From: Lachnospiraceae bacterium
GTDB taxonomy: Bacteria > Bacillota > Clostridia > Lachnospirales > Lachnospiraceae
Direction: 5' to 3'
DNA: 64,000 bases
Assembly: GCA_015057665.1 (NCBI GenBank)
Contig: SVDY01000004.1
Span: 91,853-155,852, forward strand
The notes below the pieces were generated by a model. The model searched no databases. It saw only the letters and a list, made by a program, of their open reading frames with translations, and was not told the origin of the DNA. Positions 8,045 to 17,231 of the stretch are shown here, piece after piece; position 1 is the first letter of the stretch, and the number at the start of each line of letters is the position of its first letter. A program made the translations under genes and the position numbers.

Positions 8045-8397
8045 TGCGAGCCTGACGATAAGCCGGGTTATGTCGCGAATGATCATCTATCTCTTCCTGC
8101 TGTTGCCAACAGGCTTTAGCGGCCAACCTGGAGAAACTCGGGCCAAGCTATACTCTCCTATCCGGCCTTGCTTCGGATGGGGTTTACAGGGACGCCTTCT
8201 GTTACCAGAAGACCGGTAAGCTCTTACCTCACCTTTCCACCCTTACCAGACGAATCTGGCGGTATATTTCTGTTGCACTTTCCTTGGAGTCACCTCCACC
8301 GGACGTTATCCGGCATCCTGCCCTGTGAAGCCCGGACTTTCCTCACCGCCTCCCTTTCGTCTGAGACGGCGCGATCATTTATCGGACTCGCGCTCCT
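8045..8397 (-). ncRNA. rnpB: RNase P RNA, bacterial type A
   Basis: On the minus strand the conserved core is unmistakable: GAGGAAAGTCCGGGCTTCAC, then CAGGGCAGGATGCCGGATAA, AAGGAAAGTGCAACAGAAA, TATACCGCC, and at the 3' end GACATAACCCGGCTTATCG. GCGAG near 8393 pairs with CTCGC near 8050 as helix P1, which sets the ends to within a few bases. This is the catalytic RNA that removes 5' leaders from pre-tRNA. It has its own terminator at 7993-8030. Confidence 0.97.
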
Positions 8398-8459
8398 AAT
8401 TGTATCAGAGTTTGTTTTACAAGTCAAATCCTTCTTCTATTTAAAGAAACCGTATTCTT

Positions 8460-10133
8460 TTATTTAAAGAAACAGCTTCCACCGATAAATTCTCTGAGAA
8501 CAGAATTATTTGGCACAGTTGCACTGTCTGTACCGACGAAGTAGGACAGGAATTTCAGCAGTCTCTTCGCCTGAATGCCTTCCGGTGTATTCGGATCCAC
8601 CTGGAATAAAAGAGGCTGGGCATACTGTTTTAAAATACTAATCTCGTATATCAATGAAGAATTAAACATCACATCCGCTTCTTCCTGATATGGGAAAATG
8701 TTCTTTTCCTCCCCGGCACGTACAGAAGACCACATACCGATGGTCTTCTCCGGAGAAGCGCCTCTTCCCACCACATCGCGGGTCATACGACGGAGCAGTC
8801 TTCCATCTGTTGCCGCAATACTGTTATGTGCATCTACGTTAATAGACGTCATGGCGCTGATGTAAATCTTGAATTTATCTTCCTTTGGAATCTTGTATGT
8901 AGCACGCTCATTAAGACCGTGAATTCCTTCGATTACAAGAATCCCTTTCTCTCCAAGCTTTAAAGTGTTGCCTTTATACTCCCTGAGTCCTGTCAGAAAG
9001 TTAAACGTCGGCATGGCAACTTCTTTCCCTGCCAATAAAGCAAGAATATCCCGATTCAAAACTTCGATATCTACTGTCTCCAGAGCTTCAAAGTCATATT
9101 TTCCTGTTTTGGGATCAATGGGCGTATTGACACGGTCTACAAAATAATCATCCATAGCAATCGGATGAGGTTCCAATCCATGAGCCGAAAGCTGAATAGA
9201 AAGCCTATGGGAAAAGCTTGTTTTTCCGGAAGAAGAAGGACCTGCTATAAGAACAACCTTCTTACCGGATTCGGCAATCTCATCGGCAATCTCACCGATA
9301 CGTTTCTCCATCAGAGCCTCCTGCACAAGAATCAGGTTCTGCATCTTTCCTTCCGCGATACACTGATTCAGATCCCCAACTGTGGCCACCTTCATGGTCT
9401 TTGCCCAGTCTTTGGACTGTTCTAAAATTTCAAAAAGTTTAGGGCGGTCAATAAATGTATCTTCCTCCCAGCGTCCTTCTCTCATACTTTCCTCGGAAGG
9501 AAGATGCAAAAGAAAACCATCCCGATAAGCTTCCAGTCCGAGAATCTTTACATACCCCGTAGATGGCGCCATATATCCATAGAAATAATCTGCGTAATCA
9601 TCTAAAAAATATACATTCATGTGGGAGTGAACACGAAAACGAAGCATTTCCTTTAATTCCTTCGCCCTTCTTGGAGAAAAATACCGATCCACTTCGTCGC
9701 TGGCCACATGATTCTTCACGATTCTTAAATCAAGCCCAATCAGTTCCCTCATGCGTACTTCCACTTTGTCTAGCACATCACCGGAAAATATCTTCCCGTT
9801 ACTGCATTCACAGTACACACTGCTTCCAAGCACATGGCGGAATTCAATATTGTCTTCTGCTTCTCTTCCTAAAATATCTTTAAAAGCTTTCAGCATGATC
9901 AGGCAGGCACTGCGGCGGAAAGCCATATAGCCGTTAGTAGAGCTGATCTGTTTAAATTCAACCCTTGTGTAATCTTCTACCTTCTTATAAAGTTCAGACA
10001 GTTTTCCATCTACTTCTGCCAGAATAATCCGATTTCCATCCTCTTTATCAAAATCCTTTGCCAGCTCTTCTAAAGTTCTATTTTTATCTACAAAAAACTT
10101 TCTTCCATCAATAAACACTCTGCATAACTCCAT
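8460..10133 (-). CDS. Nucleoside (uridine-type) kinase with N-terminal TGS/ThrRS-like domains
   Basis: 557 residues; AAAGGATG 5 nt before ATG. The N-terminal ~65 residues are TGS-like (FVDKNRTLEELAKDF), followed by a region like the second additional domain of threonyl-tRNA synthetase (residues ~70-230) and then a uridine kinase/phosphoribulokinase P-loop domain: GPSSSGKTSF near 298, MDDYFVDR near 328, LVIEGIHGLN near 400, RRMTRDVVGRG near 455. This fused architecture is common in Clostridia and is annotated as nucleoside kinase; its substrate preference is not settled. The gene is separated from the upstream nif3-like gene by the long inverted-repeat region at 10165-10779. Confidence 0.92.
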   Translation of the reverse strand: MELCRVFIDGRKFFVDKNRTLEELAKDFDKEDGNRIILAEVDGKLSELYKKVEDYTRVEFKQISSTNGYMAFRRSACLIMLKAFKDILGREAEDNIEFRHVLGSSVYCECSNGKIFSGDVLDKVEVRMRELIGLDLRIVKNHVASDEVDRYFSPRRAKELKEMLRFRVHSHMNVYFLDDYADYFYGYMAPSTGYVKILGLEAYRDGFLLHLPSEESMREGRWEEDTFIDRPKLFEILEQSKDWAKTMKVATVGDLNQCIAEGKMQNLILVQEALMEKRIGEIADEIAESGKKVVLIAGPSSSGKTSFSHRLSIQLSAHGLEPHPIAMDDYFVDRVNTPIDPKTGKYDFEALETVDIEVLNRDILALLAGKEVAMPTFNFLTGLREYKGNTLKLGEKGILVIEGIHGLNERATYKIPKEDKFKIYISAMTSINVDAHNSIAATDGRLLRRMTRDVVGRGASPEKTIGMWSSVRAGEEKNIFPYQEEADVMFNSSLIYEISILKQYAQPLLFQVDPNTPEGIQAKRLLKFLSYFVGTDSATVPNNSVLREFIGGSCFFK

Positions 10134-10164
10134 ATATTCACATCCTTTCTACGGTTTCATAACA

Positions 10165-10779
10165 TATAGGTTTTGACACGATTTAGTTTTTGAATCGTTT
10201 TCATCCCTGGTTTTGATTCTCATCCCAGCTCTGTCAGCAAGAAATACTAAAACTTGATATCAGAACGGCAGTATGGGATATTATTCATGGCAGCTTTCGT
10301 AAAATCGAAAACTCGCTACCTGTTATTATCATTGGATATTGTCTAAGAGCTCAAACACTCGATTTTACTAGCCCGTTCTGCTATCTTCGTTAAGTATTTC
10401 TAAGCTTCCGCCGAATGGTCTGAAAACCAAAAACAGGGATGGAAACGATTTCTAATTACTGTATAAAACAGTGCATTAATTTTAAAAACTTAATATCGGT
10501 TCCGTGTATTCTTTTGAGGTTTATGACGTTCGGAGAAGTTCTAGATGTTCTTGACGAAGGGTAAAGGGCGTACAAATAAAATCACATGTTTGAACTCATA
10601 GACACTATCCTTGTCATATAACTAAAAGTGAGTTTGTGATTTTATGGAAACAGCCAAAGACAATATCCATATCTGTAGCCCTTTAAACAAGTCTTAGAAC
10701 ATCTTAACGACGGAGCCGGAAGGAACCACAAAAGAATACACGGGAGCGATTCGAGTATAAAATCGTGTCAAAAACTATA
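10165..10779. repeat. Nested long inverted-repeat element with two inverted, diverged hairpin units
   Basis: Fills the non-coding gap of about 640 bp between nif3 and the nucleoside kinase. Outer arms: TTTTGACACGAT (10171-10182) and its exact complement (10762-10773), extendable to about 20 bp with one mismatch (10165/10779). Inside are two long imperfect hairpins. Unit A is 10194-10450 (basal arms around CATCCCTG and CAGGGATG). Unit B is 10502-10743 (perfect 15-bp base CCGTGTATTCTTTTG, 10502-10516 with 10729-10743; apex ATAAAATCACA 10576-10586 with 10635-10645). The reverse complement of A aligns with B through the apex, so they are diverged copies in opposite orientation. No coding sequence is apparent. 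The nif3 stop codon lies within the outer arm. I recognise no known family. Confidence 0.85.
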
Positions 10780-11557
10780 AAACCTGATACGGCATTCCTT
10801 CGAAGAAAGGAACCGCCTCCACATCCTCTAAGGACTCTATGTATTCACACAGATGCCCGATAAACACCTGCTCTAATCCGTAATGGCCTGCTTCGATGAC
10901 AGCAAATCCCATATCCATGCTGTCCAGTCCTTCATGGTGGCCAATATCTCCTGTGATGAGAACATCTACTTTTTTCTTATCTGCTTCTTTTATCATGCTG
11001 CGTCCGGATCCGGGAGATACAGCAGCATATTCTACCATACGGTTAAGATCGCCAAATACAAGTACATTGGAAAGGCCGAATGTCTCTTTTACTTTTGCAG
11101 CACACTGGGCAAGTGTCATTTTTTCCGGAAGTTTTCCAACCTGGCCGATTCCTACCAGACGGTCTTCTATCTCACCCATGACCTCAAATGGTTCCGGATT
11201 CACAAGACCCATCTTTGCTCCGCAGATTTCAGCCATGCCGCCGGCAATATCATAGTTGGTGTGCATGGCATAACAGCAGATGCCGTTCTCGGCCATAATA
11301 AGAACTTTATCGCCAATGAAGCTGTCATCATTTACCTGTTTCATTGCAGAAAAAATCATAGGATGATGAGTCAGGATCATATCTGCACCAATCTCCACAG
11401 CTTTCTCTACTGCTTTTTTTGTTGCATCAAGAGCAACAAGAACTTTTTTTACTTCCTTTTCTTTTCTTCCGCAGATGAGTCCGGGATTATCCCACCCACA
11501 AGCGTAAGAAGGAGGAGCAAGCTCCTCCAACATTCTAATGATATCTTTACATTTCAT
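10775..11557 (-). CDS. Nif3-like dinuclear metal center protein (YqfO family)
   Basis: 260 residues, the short form of the family without the extra PII-like middle domain of Bacillus YqfO. Metal-ligand motifs are present: LTHHPMIF near residue 63, HTNYD near 97 and GDIGHHEGLDS followed by EAGHYGLE near 203-225. The proteins form hexameric rings with two metals per subunit; the reaction is not firmly established. It overlaps trmK by 11 nt, and this pair downstream of rpoD is common in Firmicutes. Its stop codon overlaps the outer arm of the inverted-repeat element. Confidence 0.92.
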   Translation of the reverse strand: MKCKDIIRMLEELAPPSYACGWDNPGLICGRKEKEVKKVLVALDATKKAVEKAVEIGADMILTHHPMIFSAMKQVNDDSFIGDKVLIMAENGICCYAMHTNYDIAGGMAEICGAKMGLVNPEPFEVMGEIEDRLVGIGQVGKLPEKMTLAQCAAKVKETFGLSNVLVFGDLNRMVEYAAVSPGSGRSMIKEADKKKVDVLITGDIGHHEGLDSMDMGFAVIEAGHYGLEQVFIGHLCEYIESLEDVEAVPFFEGMPYQVL

Positions 11558-12239
11558 AATGATATGCTTTCTCCAATTTTAAAATGCAGGACTTCATTTC
11601 CTGTCTTCTTACCTGGGAAGCCTGGGAATCATTGTCATTGAGGCTTTCCATAATCTTATGATACTTAGTCATCTCCCGTTCCAGATATTCCAGCATAAGA
11701 GGAGATTTCTCCCGAAGAAGAATCTCTCCGTATTCATAGAGATATTCTTCCCCATAATGCTGCTCACCCGGCAGGGCTTTGATGATGAAATAATATTTGC
11801 CCTCTTCCTTTACAATCTGTTCCTCCACAATGGCATAGCCATTCTCATGAAGAAAATGTCGGACTTTAAAGATTTCTGACTGAGGCTGCAGAATCAATTC
11901 CTTACCTGCATTTACTACGTGGATTCCCTTTGTCAGAATATCTGTCATCAGTGCACCGCCCATTCCAGCAATGACAATAGAGTCTGCCTCGGAAGGATCC
12001 AGCCTTTCCAGACCATTGGAAAGTCTTGTTCCAATCTTATCTGCAAGTCCATATTCCCTGATATGAGATTCCGCACGGTCGAGAGGCCCCTGGTTCACAT
12101 CCATGGCGATGGCAGAAGGACAGATTCCTTCCTGAACCAGATAAATGGGTATGTATCCATGATCTGTACCGATGTCGGCCAGACGGTTTCCTTTTGTCAC
12201 ACCGCTGGCTACGGTCATTAATCTTTTGGACAATTCCAT
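11547..12239 (-). CDS. trmK: tRNA (adenine(22)-N1)-methyltransferase TrmK
   Basis: 230 residues from ATG 12239; AGGAAGG lies 8 nt upstream, and the in-frame TTG at 12260 would exclude that site. SAM-dependent Rossmann fold: motif I LADIGTDHGYIP near residue 26, AIAMDVNQGPLDRAESH, and IVIAGMGGALM near 88, which is typical of TrmK. A helical C-terminal coiled-coil tail (EYLEREMTKYHKIMESL) also fits. It methylates N1 of A22 in the D-loop of certain tRNAs. It follows rpoD by 13 nt and overlaps the nif3-like gene, so it belongs to the dnaG-rpoD operon. Confidence 0.93.
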   Translation of the reverse strand: MELSKRLMTVASGVTKGNRLADIGTDHGYIPIYLVQEGICPSAIAMDVNQGPLDRAESHIREYGLADKIGTRLSNGLERLDPSEADSIVIAGMGGALMTDILTKGIHVVNAGKELILQPQSEIFKVRHFLHENGYAIVEEQIVKEEGKYYFIIKALPGEQHYGEEYLYEYGEILLREKSPLMLEYLEREMTKYHKIMESLNDNDSQASQVRRQEMKSCILKLEKAYHYEM

Positions 12240-12252
12240 GTTCTCACCCTTC

Positions 12253-13365
12253 CTAGTCAAGGAAATCTTTTAATTTACGGCTGCGGCTTGGATGACGTAA
12301 CTTGCGGAGAGCTTTCGCTTCGATCTGACGGATACGTTCACGTGTTACGTTAAATTCCTTACCAACTTCTTCAAGAGTTCTTGCTTTGCCATCTTCTAAA
12401 CCAAAACGTAAGCAGAGAACTTTCTGCTCTCTTTCTGTAAGTGTTCCAAGAACTTCCACAAGCTGTTCTTTTAATAAAGTAAATGCAGCTGCTTCTGCAG
12501 GTACAGGAACATTTTCATCCTGAATAAAGTCGCCAAGGTGGCTGTCTTCTTCTTCACCAATTGGTGTTTCTAAAGATACAGGTTCCTGAGAAATCTTTAA
12601 GATTTCACGCACTCTGTCTACAGGCATATTCATCTCTTCTGCAATTTCTTCCGGAGATGGTTCTCTTCCAAGTTCCTGTAAAAGCTGTCTGGATACACGG
12701 ATCAACTTGTTGATCGTCTCTACCATATGAACCGGGATACGGATTGTTCTCGCCTGGTCAGCGATCGCTCTTGTAATTGCCTGACGGATCCACCATGTTG
12801 CATATGTGGAGAATTTGTAACCTTTATGATAGTCAAATTTCTCAACCGCTTTAATAAGACCTAAGTTACCTTCCTGAATTAAATCAAGGAATAACATACC
12901 ACGGCCTACATATCTCTTGGCAATACTTACTACGAGACGTAAGTTTGCTTCTGCAAGCTTTTTCTTGGCTGCTTCGTCGCCTTCTTCCATTCTCTGAGCA
13001 AGTTCGATTTCTTCCTCTGCAGATAACAGAGGTACTTTACCGATCTCTTTTAAATACATACGCACCGGATCTTCAATGCTTACGCCTTCTAAGGCAGAAG
13101 TCATCTCCGCATCAATGTCAATATCGTCTTCGATATCGGCAAGATCAGCAATATCAGCGTCGTCATCGTCATCCTGTGGGATTGTGAGAATGTCTACGCC
13201 ATTCTGTTCTAAATATTCATAAATTACTTCTATCTTCTCTGTGGACAGCTCCATGTCACTGAAAAACTGGTTGATTTCTGTATACTCCAGTACATTTTTC
13301 TTCTTCTTTGCCACATCAAGAAGCTGTTTCAGTTTTTCATTAAATCGCAGCATTGCTTCATCCAT
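12253..13365 (-). CDS. rpoD: Primary RNA polymerase sigma factor (SigA/RpoD)
   Basis: 370 residues; GGAAGGATGG upstream of ATG. Region 1.1 at the N-terminus and an acidic linker ([17 protein letters not shown]) are followed by region 1.2 ([15 protein letters not shown]), region 2 ([55 protein letters not shown]), region 3, and region 4 with [15 protein letters not shown] and [20 protein letters not shown]. This full set marks the housekeeping sigma that recognises TTGACA/TATAAT promoters, of which several are visible in the window. It lies between dnaG and trmK. Two other sigma-like genes (20717 and 28321) lack this completeness. Confidence 0.98.
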   Translation of the reverse strand: MDEAMLRFNEKLKQLLDVAKKKKNVLEYTEINQFFSDMELSTEKIEVIYEYLEQNGVDILTIPQDDDDDADIADLADIEDDIDIDAEMTSALEGVSIEDPVRMYLKEIGKVPLLSAEEEIELAQRMEEGDEAAKKKLAEANLRLVVSIAKRYVGRGMLFLDLIQEGNLGLIKAVEKFDYHKGYKFSTYATWWIRQAITRAIADQARTIRIPVHMVETINKLIRVSRQLLQELGREPSPEEIAEEMNMPVDRVREILKISQEPVSLETPIGEEEDSHLGDFIQDENVPVPAEAAAFTLLKEQLVEVLGTLTEREQKVLCLRFGLEDGKARTLEEVGKEFNVTRERIRQIEAKALRKLRHPSRSRKLKDFLD

Positions 13366-13407
13366 GTTTCTTCCATCCTTCCATCACTAAGTTCTATTTT
13401 AACCAGA

Positions 13408-15177
13408 CTACAGGGAAATATGCAGTCTCTGCAGTTCGGCCTTTTTCTGAATTAATTCCTGCCATCTCACAATGTCCGTGGACCGGTTCATCTCTTCTTC
13501 AATACTATTGCTTTTTACTTTTTTTACAATATCCGTAAGCACTTTCTCGTTATCTTTCGGAAGCGGAGCTACCTTAAGTCTTGCGTTAAAAAGAGAAGCC
13601 ACTTCGGACTGCTCCTCCGTATCCGGGAACTGGCTGATAATCTGAGCCGGTGTTACCCTGCCGTCTTTTGCATACTGATCAAAGAGCATAATGGCAACGG
13701 AGTGATATAAGTTTTCTACAAAATCATCGGGACCAATGATGTGTTTGAGCTTTTCAAACAGCTCCGGTCTGTTCACATACCAGGTAAGCAGAAGTTTCTG
13801 AGGCTGTTTCTTCGCATCATCTTTCTCCCGTCTGATCTGTTCCCTTGTCTCTGCCGGCTGTTGTTCTTCTGCTTTCTTTTCAAAACCTGCCATAGTTCCA
13901 TAACGTTCCACCAGTTTTTGAAGATCTTTTGCGCCCATATAATAGCGGTTTGCCGCTGCTTCAATGTAATTGTTGCGCTCTAATACTTCCGGGATAGTGG
14001 CAAGCTTTTTGGCAAGTTCTTTCTGAAATGCAGTTCTGCTCTCCGGATCCTGCTGATTATACGAATCTGCTAAAACCTGAATCTCGAACATCATGCTCGG
14101 CATAGCCTGTGCTATTCTCTCTTCTAAAGCTTCCGCTCCCAGATTCTTGATAAACTCATCCGGATCCTTATAAGGTTTTAAGTTGAGAACTCTCACCGTA
14201 AGTCCGGCATCCTTAAGAATCGGAATGGCTCTTAATGCCGCCTTGGTTCCTGCTCCGTCACTGTCAAAAGAAAGAACAACTTCACCTGTATACCGCTTCA
14301 GAAGCAGTGCGTGGGATGAGGTAAATGCTGTCCCCAGTGAAGCCACCGCATTGGTAAATCCAGCCTGATGCATAGAGATCACGTCAAGATATCCTTCACA
14401 GAGAATCATGTAATGCTTTCTCGTAGATCTGGCAAAATTCAGTCCATACAGATTACGGCTCTTATCAAAGAGCAAGGTCTCCTTGGAGTTCAGATATTTA
14501 GGCTGTCCATCACCGAGAACTCGTCCGCCAAATCCAATGACCCTGTTATTCACATCCACAATAGGGAAAATAACACGGTTAAAAAACTTATCATAGGCGC
14601 CTCTCTCTTCAATGGTTACCAGTCCGGAGTCTTTCAAATCTTTGTCCTTAAAACCTTTGGACTTCAGATACTGATAAAGCCCGTCCTTGTAAATATCTGC
14701 AAAGCCAAGGCCAAACTTCTTCATGATTTCTTCCGAAAGCCCTCTGTCTGTCAGGTACTGAAGCCCTCTCTCGCCCCTCTTATTGCGGAGAATATAATAA
14801 AAATATCCTGCTGCCGCCTTATTCATGGAACGAAGAAGAGCCTTCGCATCCATCTCCTGCTTGGCCTCCTGGCTTAATTCCTGTTTGGGAAGTTCGATTC
14901 CGCTTCGGTCTGCCAGGTACTCCATAGCCTCTGTAAAAGTATAATTCTCATACTCTGTTAAAAAAGTAAAAATATTGCCGCCTTTTCCACAGCCGAAACA
15001 GTAATACATCTGCTTGTCCCTGCTGACAGAAAAAGAAGGGGTCTTCTCATTGTGGAACGGACAACAGCCAAAATAAGAGCCGCCTTTCTTCTTCAGCTGA
15101 ACGTGGGTGGATATTAAATCTACTATATCATTGCGGGAACGGACTTCTTCGATCAGTTCTTCCGGATATCTTGCCAT
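13408..15177 (-). CDS. dnaG: DNA primase DnaG
   Basis: 589 residues from ATG 15177 (AAAGGCGG upstream; the GTG two codons earlier is less well placed). Zinc-ribbon domain with CPFH and CFGC motifs in the first 65 residues, then the catalytic core with the EGYLDVI and FDSDGAGTKAA Toprim motifs and a helical C-terminal domain that would bind the DnaB helicase. It synthesises RNA primers at the replication fork. It begins the dnaG-rpoD-trmK-nif3 group. In many relatives dgt lies directly upstream, but here about 12 kb of other genes separate them. Confidence 0.97.
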   Translation of the reverse strand: MARYPEELIEEVRSRNDIVDLISTHVQLKKKGGSYFGCCPFHNEKTPSFSVSRDKQMYYCFGCGKGGNIFTFLTEYENYTFTEAMEYLADRSGIELPKQELSQEAKQEMDAKALLRSMNKAAAGYFYYILRNKRGERGLQYLTDRGLSEEIMKKFGLGFADIYKDGLYQYLKSKGFKDKDLKDSGLVTIEERGAYDKFFNRVIFPIVDVNNRVIGFGGRVLGDGQPKYLNSKETLLFDKSRNLYGLNFARSTRKHYMILCEGYLDVISMHQAGFTNAVASLGTAFTSSHALLLKRYTGEVVLSFDSDGAGTKAALRAIPILKDAGLTVRVLNLKPYKDPDEFIKNLGAEALEERIAQAMPSMMFEIQVLADSYNQQDPESRTAFQKELAKKLATIPEVLERNNYIEAAANRYYMGAKDLQKLVERYGTMAGFEKKAEEQQPAETREQIRREKDDAKKQPQKLLLTWYVNRPELFEKLKHIIGPDDFVENLYHSVAIMLFDQYAKDGRVTPAQIISQFPDTEEQSEVASLFNARLKVAPLPKDNEKVLTDIVKKVKSNSIEEEMNRSTDIVRWQELIQKKAELQRLHISL

Positions 15178-15298
15178 ATTCACACCGCCTTTCTGAAAAA
15201 TTATGTCAACCTTCTAGTTTGTTCTGTCGGTTCCATTGCCCAAAAAAGGGCAAAATATCCCCTTATAGTTATTATTCTACATAAAAATCAAAAATCCT

Positions 15299-16246
15299 CT
15301 AAAAAAGATTCGTAAAATCATAAAATATCTTATCCAGAGAAAATGTTTTTTTTGTGATAGGATAAAGACAGTCAGGCATGTCCTTCATACACTCTTCAAT
15401 GACTTTTTCATCTCCGAAGAGATAAATTGGAATCCTGTCAACATAATTCGGATGTTCTTCTGTCCACTTTCTTTCTTCCCTTGCGAAATCCACCCATTTC
15501 CATTGGTCTTCGTAAGTCATAAACGCATATACATCCCAGGAATAGGTTTCCTCAATTCTGTCACTGTAAAAACATTCGTAATTAAATGCTTCCTCCCAGC
15601 AATGATTTCCAAAATCGAATAAATCTTTGTCCTTTCTCAGATTTTCCACATACTTGTAATCGACCCAAACTTTATTGGATGTAGGTGTGTGGATCAAAAC
15701 GTCTTTCCGATATCGTCCCATTCTCCAGTAGGAACCATACTGATTTCCCATTTGAATCACATGGGTCACTTCCGGTGTGGAATTGACAAATTCCAAAGCC
15801 TCCAGATCTTCCCTTTCCGTCAAAACATCTTTCCTTAAAACACAGCTTTCGGAAAACCTTTCCGCAATAGCTTTTATCATCTGATCTGCCGCTTGATCAG
15901 AGATCCACCGGCTTCCCTCCGGCTCATAACAGCCTGAGTATTCTATCCATATTTTCTTTGCATCTGCCATAAACAGAGTCATGAATGTTCCAATGTAATA
16001 AATCGGATGTCCAATGGGACTGTCATCTATATGAATATAGTATACCTGGTCTTTTGCTTGTCCCTCTTCTACCCGGTCTTTATAGTTGTCATAGATCCAG
16101 TCCACAAGAGAATGAAGATGTTCTTCTGAAACAACCGGCCAAGTAAGGTCCGGCATTGCCGGACCTCCCTTATTCCACTTTATGATTTTTTTTGATGCTT
16201 CTTCCACACAAAGATGCATTTGTTGTCTGATTTCTTCTTTTGTCAT
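15299..16246 (-). CDS. Uncharacterised protein, 315 residues
   Basis: I do not recognise a family. Soluble, rich in aromatic residues (many W, Y and F), no signal peptide or membrane segment. A helical N-terminal section (EEIRQQMHLCVEEASKKI) is followed by mixed alpha/beta sequence with many acidic residues and KKTFSLDKIFYDFTNLF at the end. It starts 9 nt after the PHP gene stop, so it is probably in the operon that begins with the kinase-TPR gene at 19889. It could be an effector or partner of those regulators, but nothing in the sequence shows this. A short AT-rich gap without an obvious terminator separates it from dnaG. Confidence 0.75.
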   Translation of the reverse strand: MTKEEIRQQMHLCVEEASKKIIKWNKGGPAMPDLTWPVVSEEHLHSLVDWIYDNYKDRVEEGQAKDQVYYIHIDDSPIGHPIYYIGTFMTLFMADAKKIWIEYSGCYEPEGSRWISDQAADQMIKAIAERFSESCVLRKDVLTEREDLEALEFVNSTPEVTHVIQMGNQYGSYWRMGRYRKDVLIHTPTSNKVWVDYKYVENLRKDKDLFDFGNHCWEEAFNYECFYSDRIEETYSWDVYAFMTYEDQWKWVDFAREERKWTEEHPNYVDRIPIYLFGDEKVIEECMKDMPDCLYPITKKTFSLDKIFYDFTNLF

Positions 16247-16255
16247 AGCATCCTC

Positions 16256-17215
16256 CTATTCTTGATGAAATATCCGTTTCCAGTTTTCCAACATTCTATC
16301 CCATATTTTCATTGGAAAACGGTTATCCAAACTATCCTTTTCAGACTGGCCGTGGTAATCGGAACCGGCACTGATGAGAAAACCAAATTCTTTTGCTTTT
16401 TTTGCAAGCCAGGCTCTCTGTTTTTTATTATATCTTCCATAAAGTACCTCCATAGCGGCAAGAGGTCCTGCTGCTTCTTTAAAACGTGTCATCAAACGAT
16501 TGAGTTCCCATTTGTTAAACCGGTAATAAAGAGGATGGCATAAAACAATAGCTATAATAGAATCACCGCCTGCCTCTCTGATTTCACGGATTGTCTCTTC
16601 CAGACCTTTGTAAGCAGCTTTGTATGGTGCCGCATCAACCCAGGCGAGTTTTTTGCCATACTTGCCAAAATATAAATCATAACCCTCGCCTCGATAGGAA
16701 ATCTGTCCATGGTCATACATATAATCTTCTATATGTTTCCGTCCTACGTGTTCCGTTTCAGGGTATCTTTTTTTGAAAGTATCATAATCAGGAATTTCTT
16801 TTCCGCAAAGAGCAAGTTTTTCCCGCTGTTCATTGAAACGTCCTCTGTTATCTATCTTTCTGTCTGCAAGAAAACGGATTCGGTCTCCGTCTGTGGTAAG
16901 AACTACCATGTGCACATCTTCCAGTTGTTTTTCTGTGGGTTTGTTTTGGTTTTGACTTGTGGGACTTTGATCTGTATCACCTTGTTTTTTATCATAATTG
17001 GTAGATACTTCAATGCCTTCTACGATTTCAATACGCCCCTGAAATTTCTTTCTTAATATGATTAATTCTTCCTTCGTCAAAAGCCGGTTATGGTCTGTAA
17101 TACTGATAACGCCGATCTGATTCTCTATGGCCTTCTGAATCAATTCTTCCGGTGACAGATTCCCGTCGCTGAGATTGGTATGACAGTGAAATTCCACATA
17201 TTTGACTTTCTTCAT
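16256..17215 (-). CDS. PHP-domain protein
   Basis: 319 residues. N-terminal PHP metal motifs VEFHCHTNLSDGNLSP (H10, H12) and SITDHNRL near residue 39, then EGIEVSTNYD. A hydrophilic insert rich in Q, N, K and T (about residues 75-95) follows. Downstream, IAIVLCHPLYY near 220 and ISAGSDYHGQSE near 285 supply the remaining metal ligands. It resembles the phosphoesterase/TrpH-like branch, with substrate unknown. It lies 16 nt after the kinase-TPR gene and 9 nt before the 315-residue protein, presumably one operon. It is not close to the PHP protein at 5726. Confidence 0.85.
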   Translation of the reverse strand: MKKVKYVEFHCHTNLSDGNLSPEELIQKAIENQIGVISITDHNRLLTKEELIILRKKFQGRIEIVEGIEVSTNYDKKQGDTDQSPTSQNQNKPTEKQLEDVHMVVLTTDGDRIRFLADRKIDNRGRFNEQREKLALCGKEIPDYDTFKKRYPETEHVGRKHIEDYMYDHGQISYRGEGYDLYFGKYGKKLAWVDAAPYKAAYKGLEETIREIREAGGDSIIAIVLCHPLYYRFNKWELNRLMTRFKEAAGPLAAMEVLYGRYNKKQRAWLAKKAKEFGFLISAGSDYHGQSEKDSLDNRFPMKIWDRMLENWKRIFHQE

Positions 17216-17231
17216 AAACTCTCCCCTTTCC

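Noticed and set aside
10165..10779. Insertion sequence or group II intron
   Set aside because: No transposase or reverse transcriptase frame, no target duplication seen, and no domain V-like motif. The region is too short and fully palindromic.
10883..11641. 252-codon plus-strand open frame
   Set aside because: Antisense to the nif3-like and trmK genes, with no ribosome binding site and no family-like composition.
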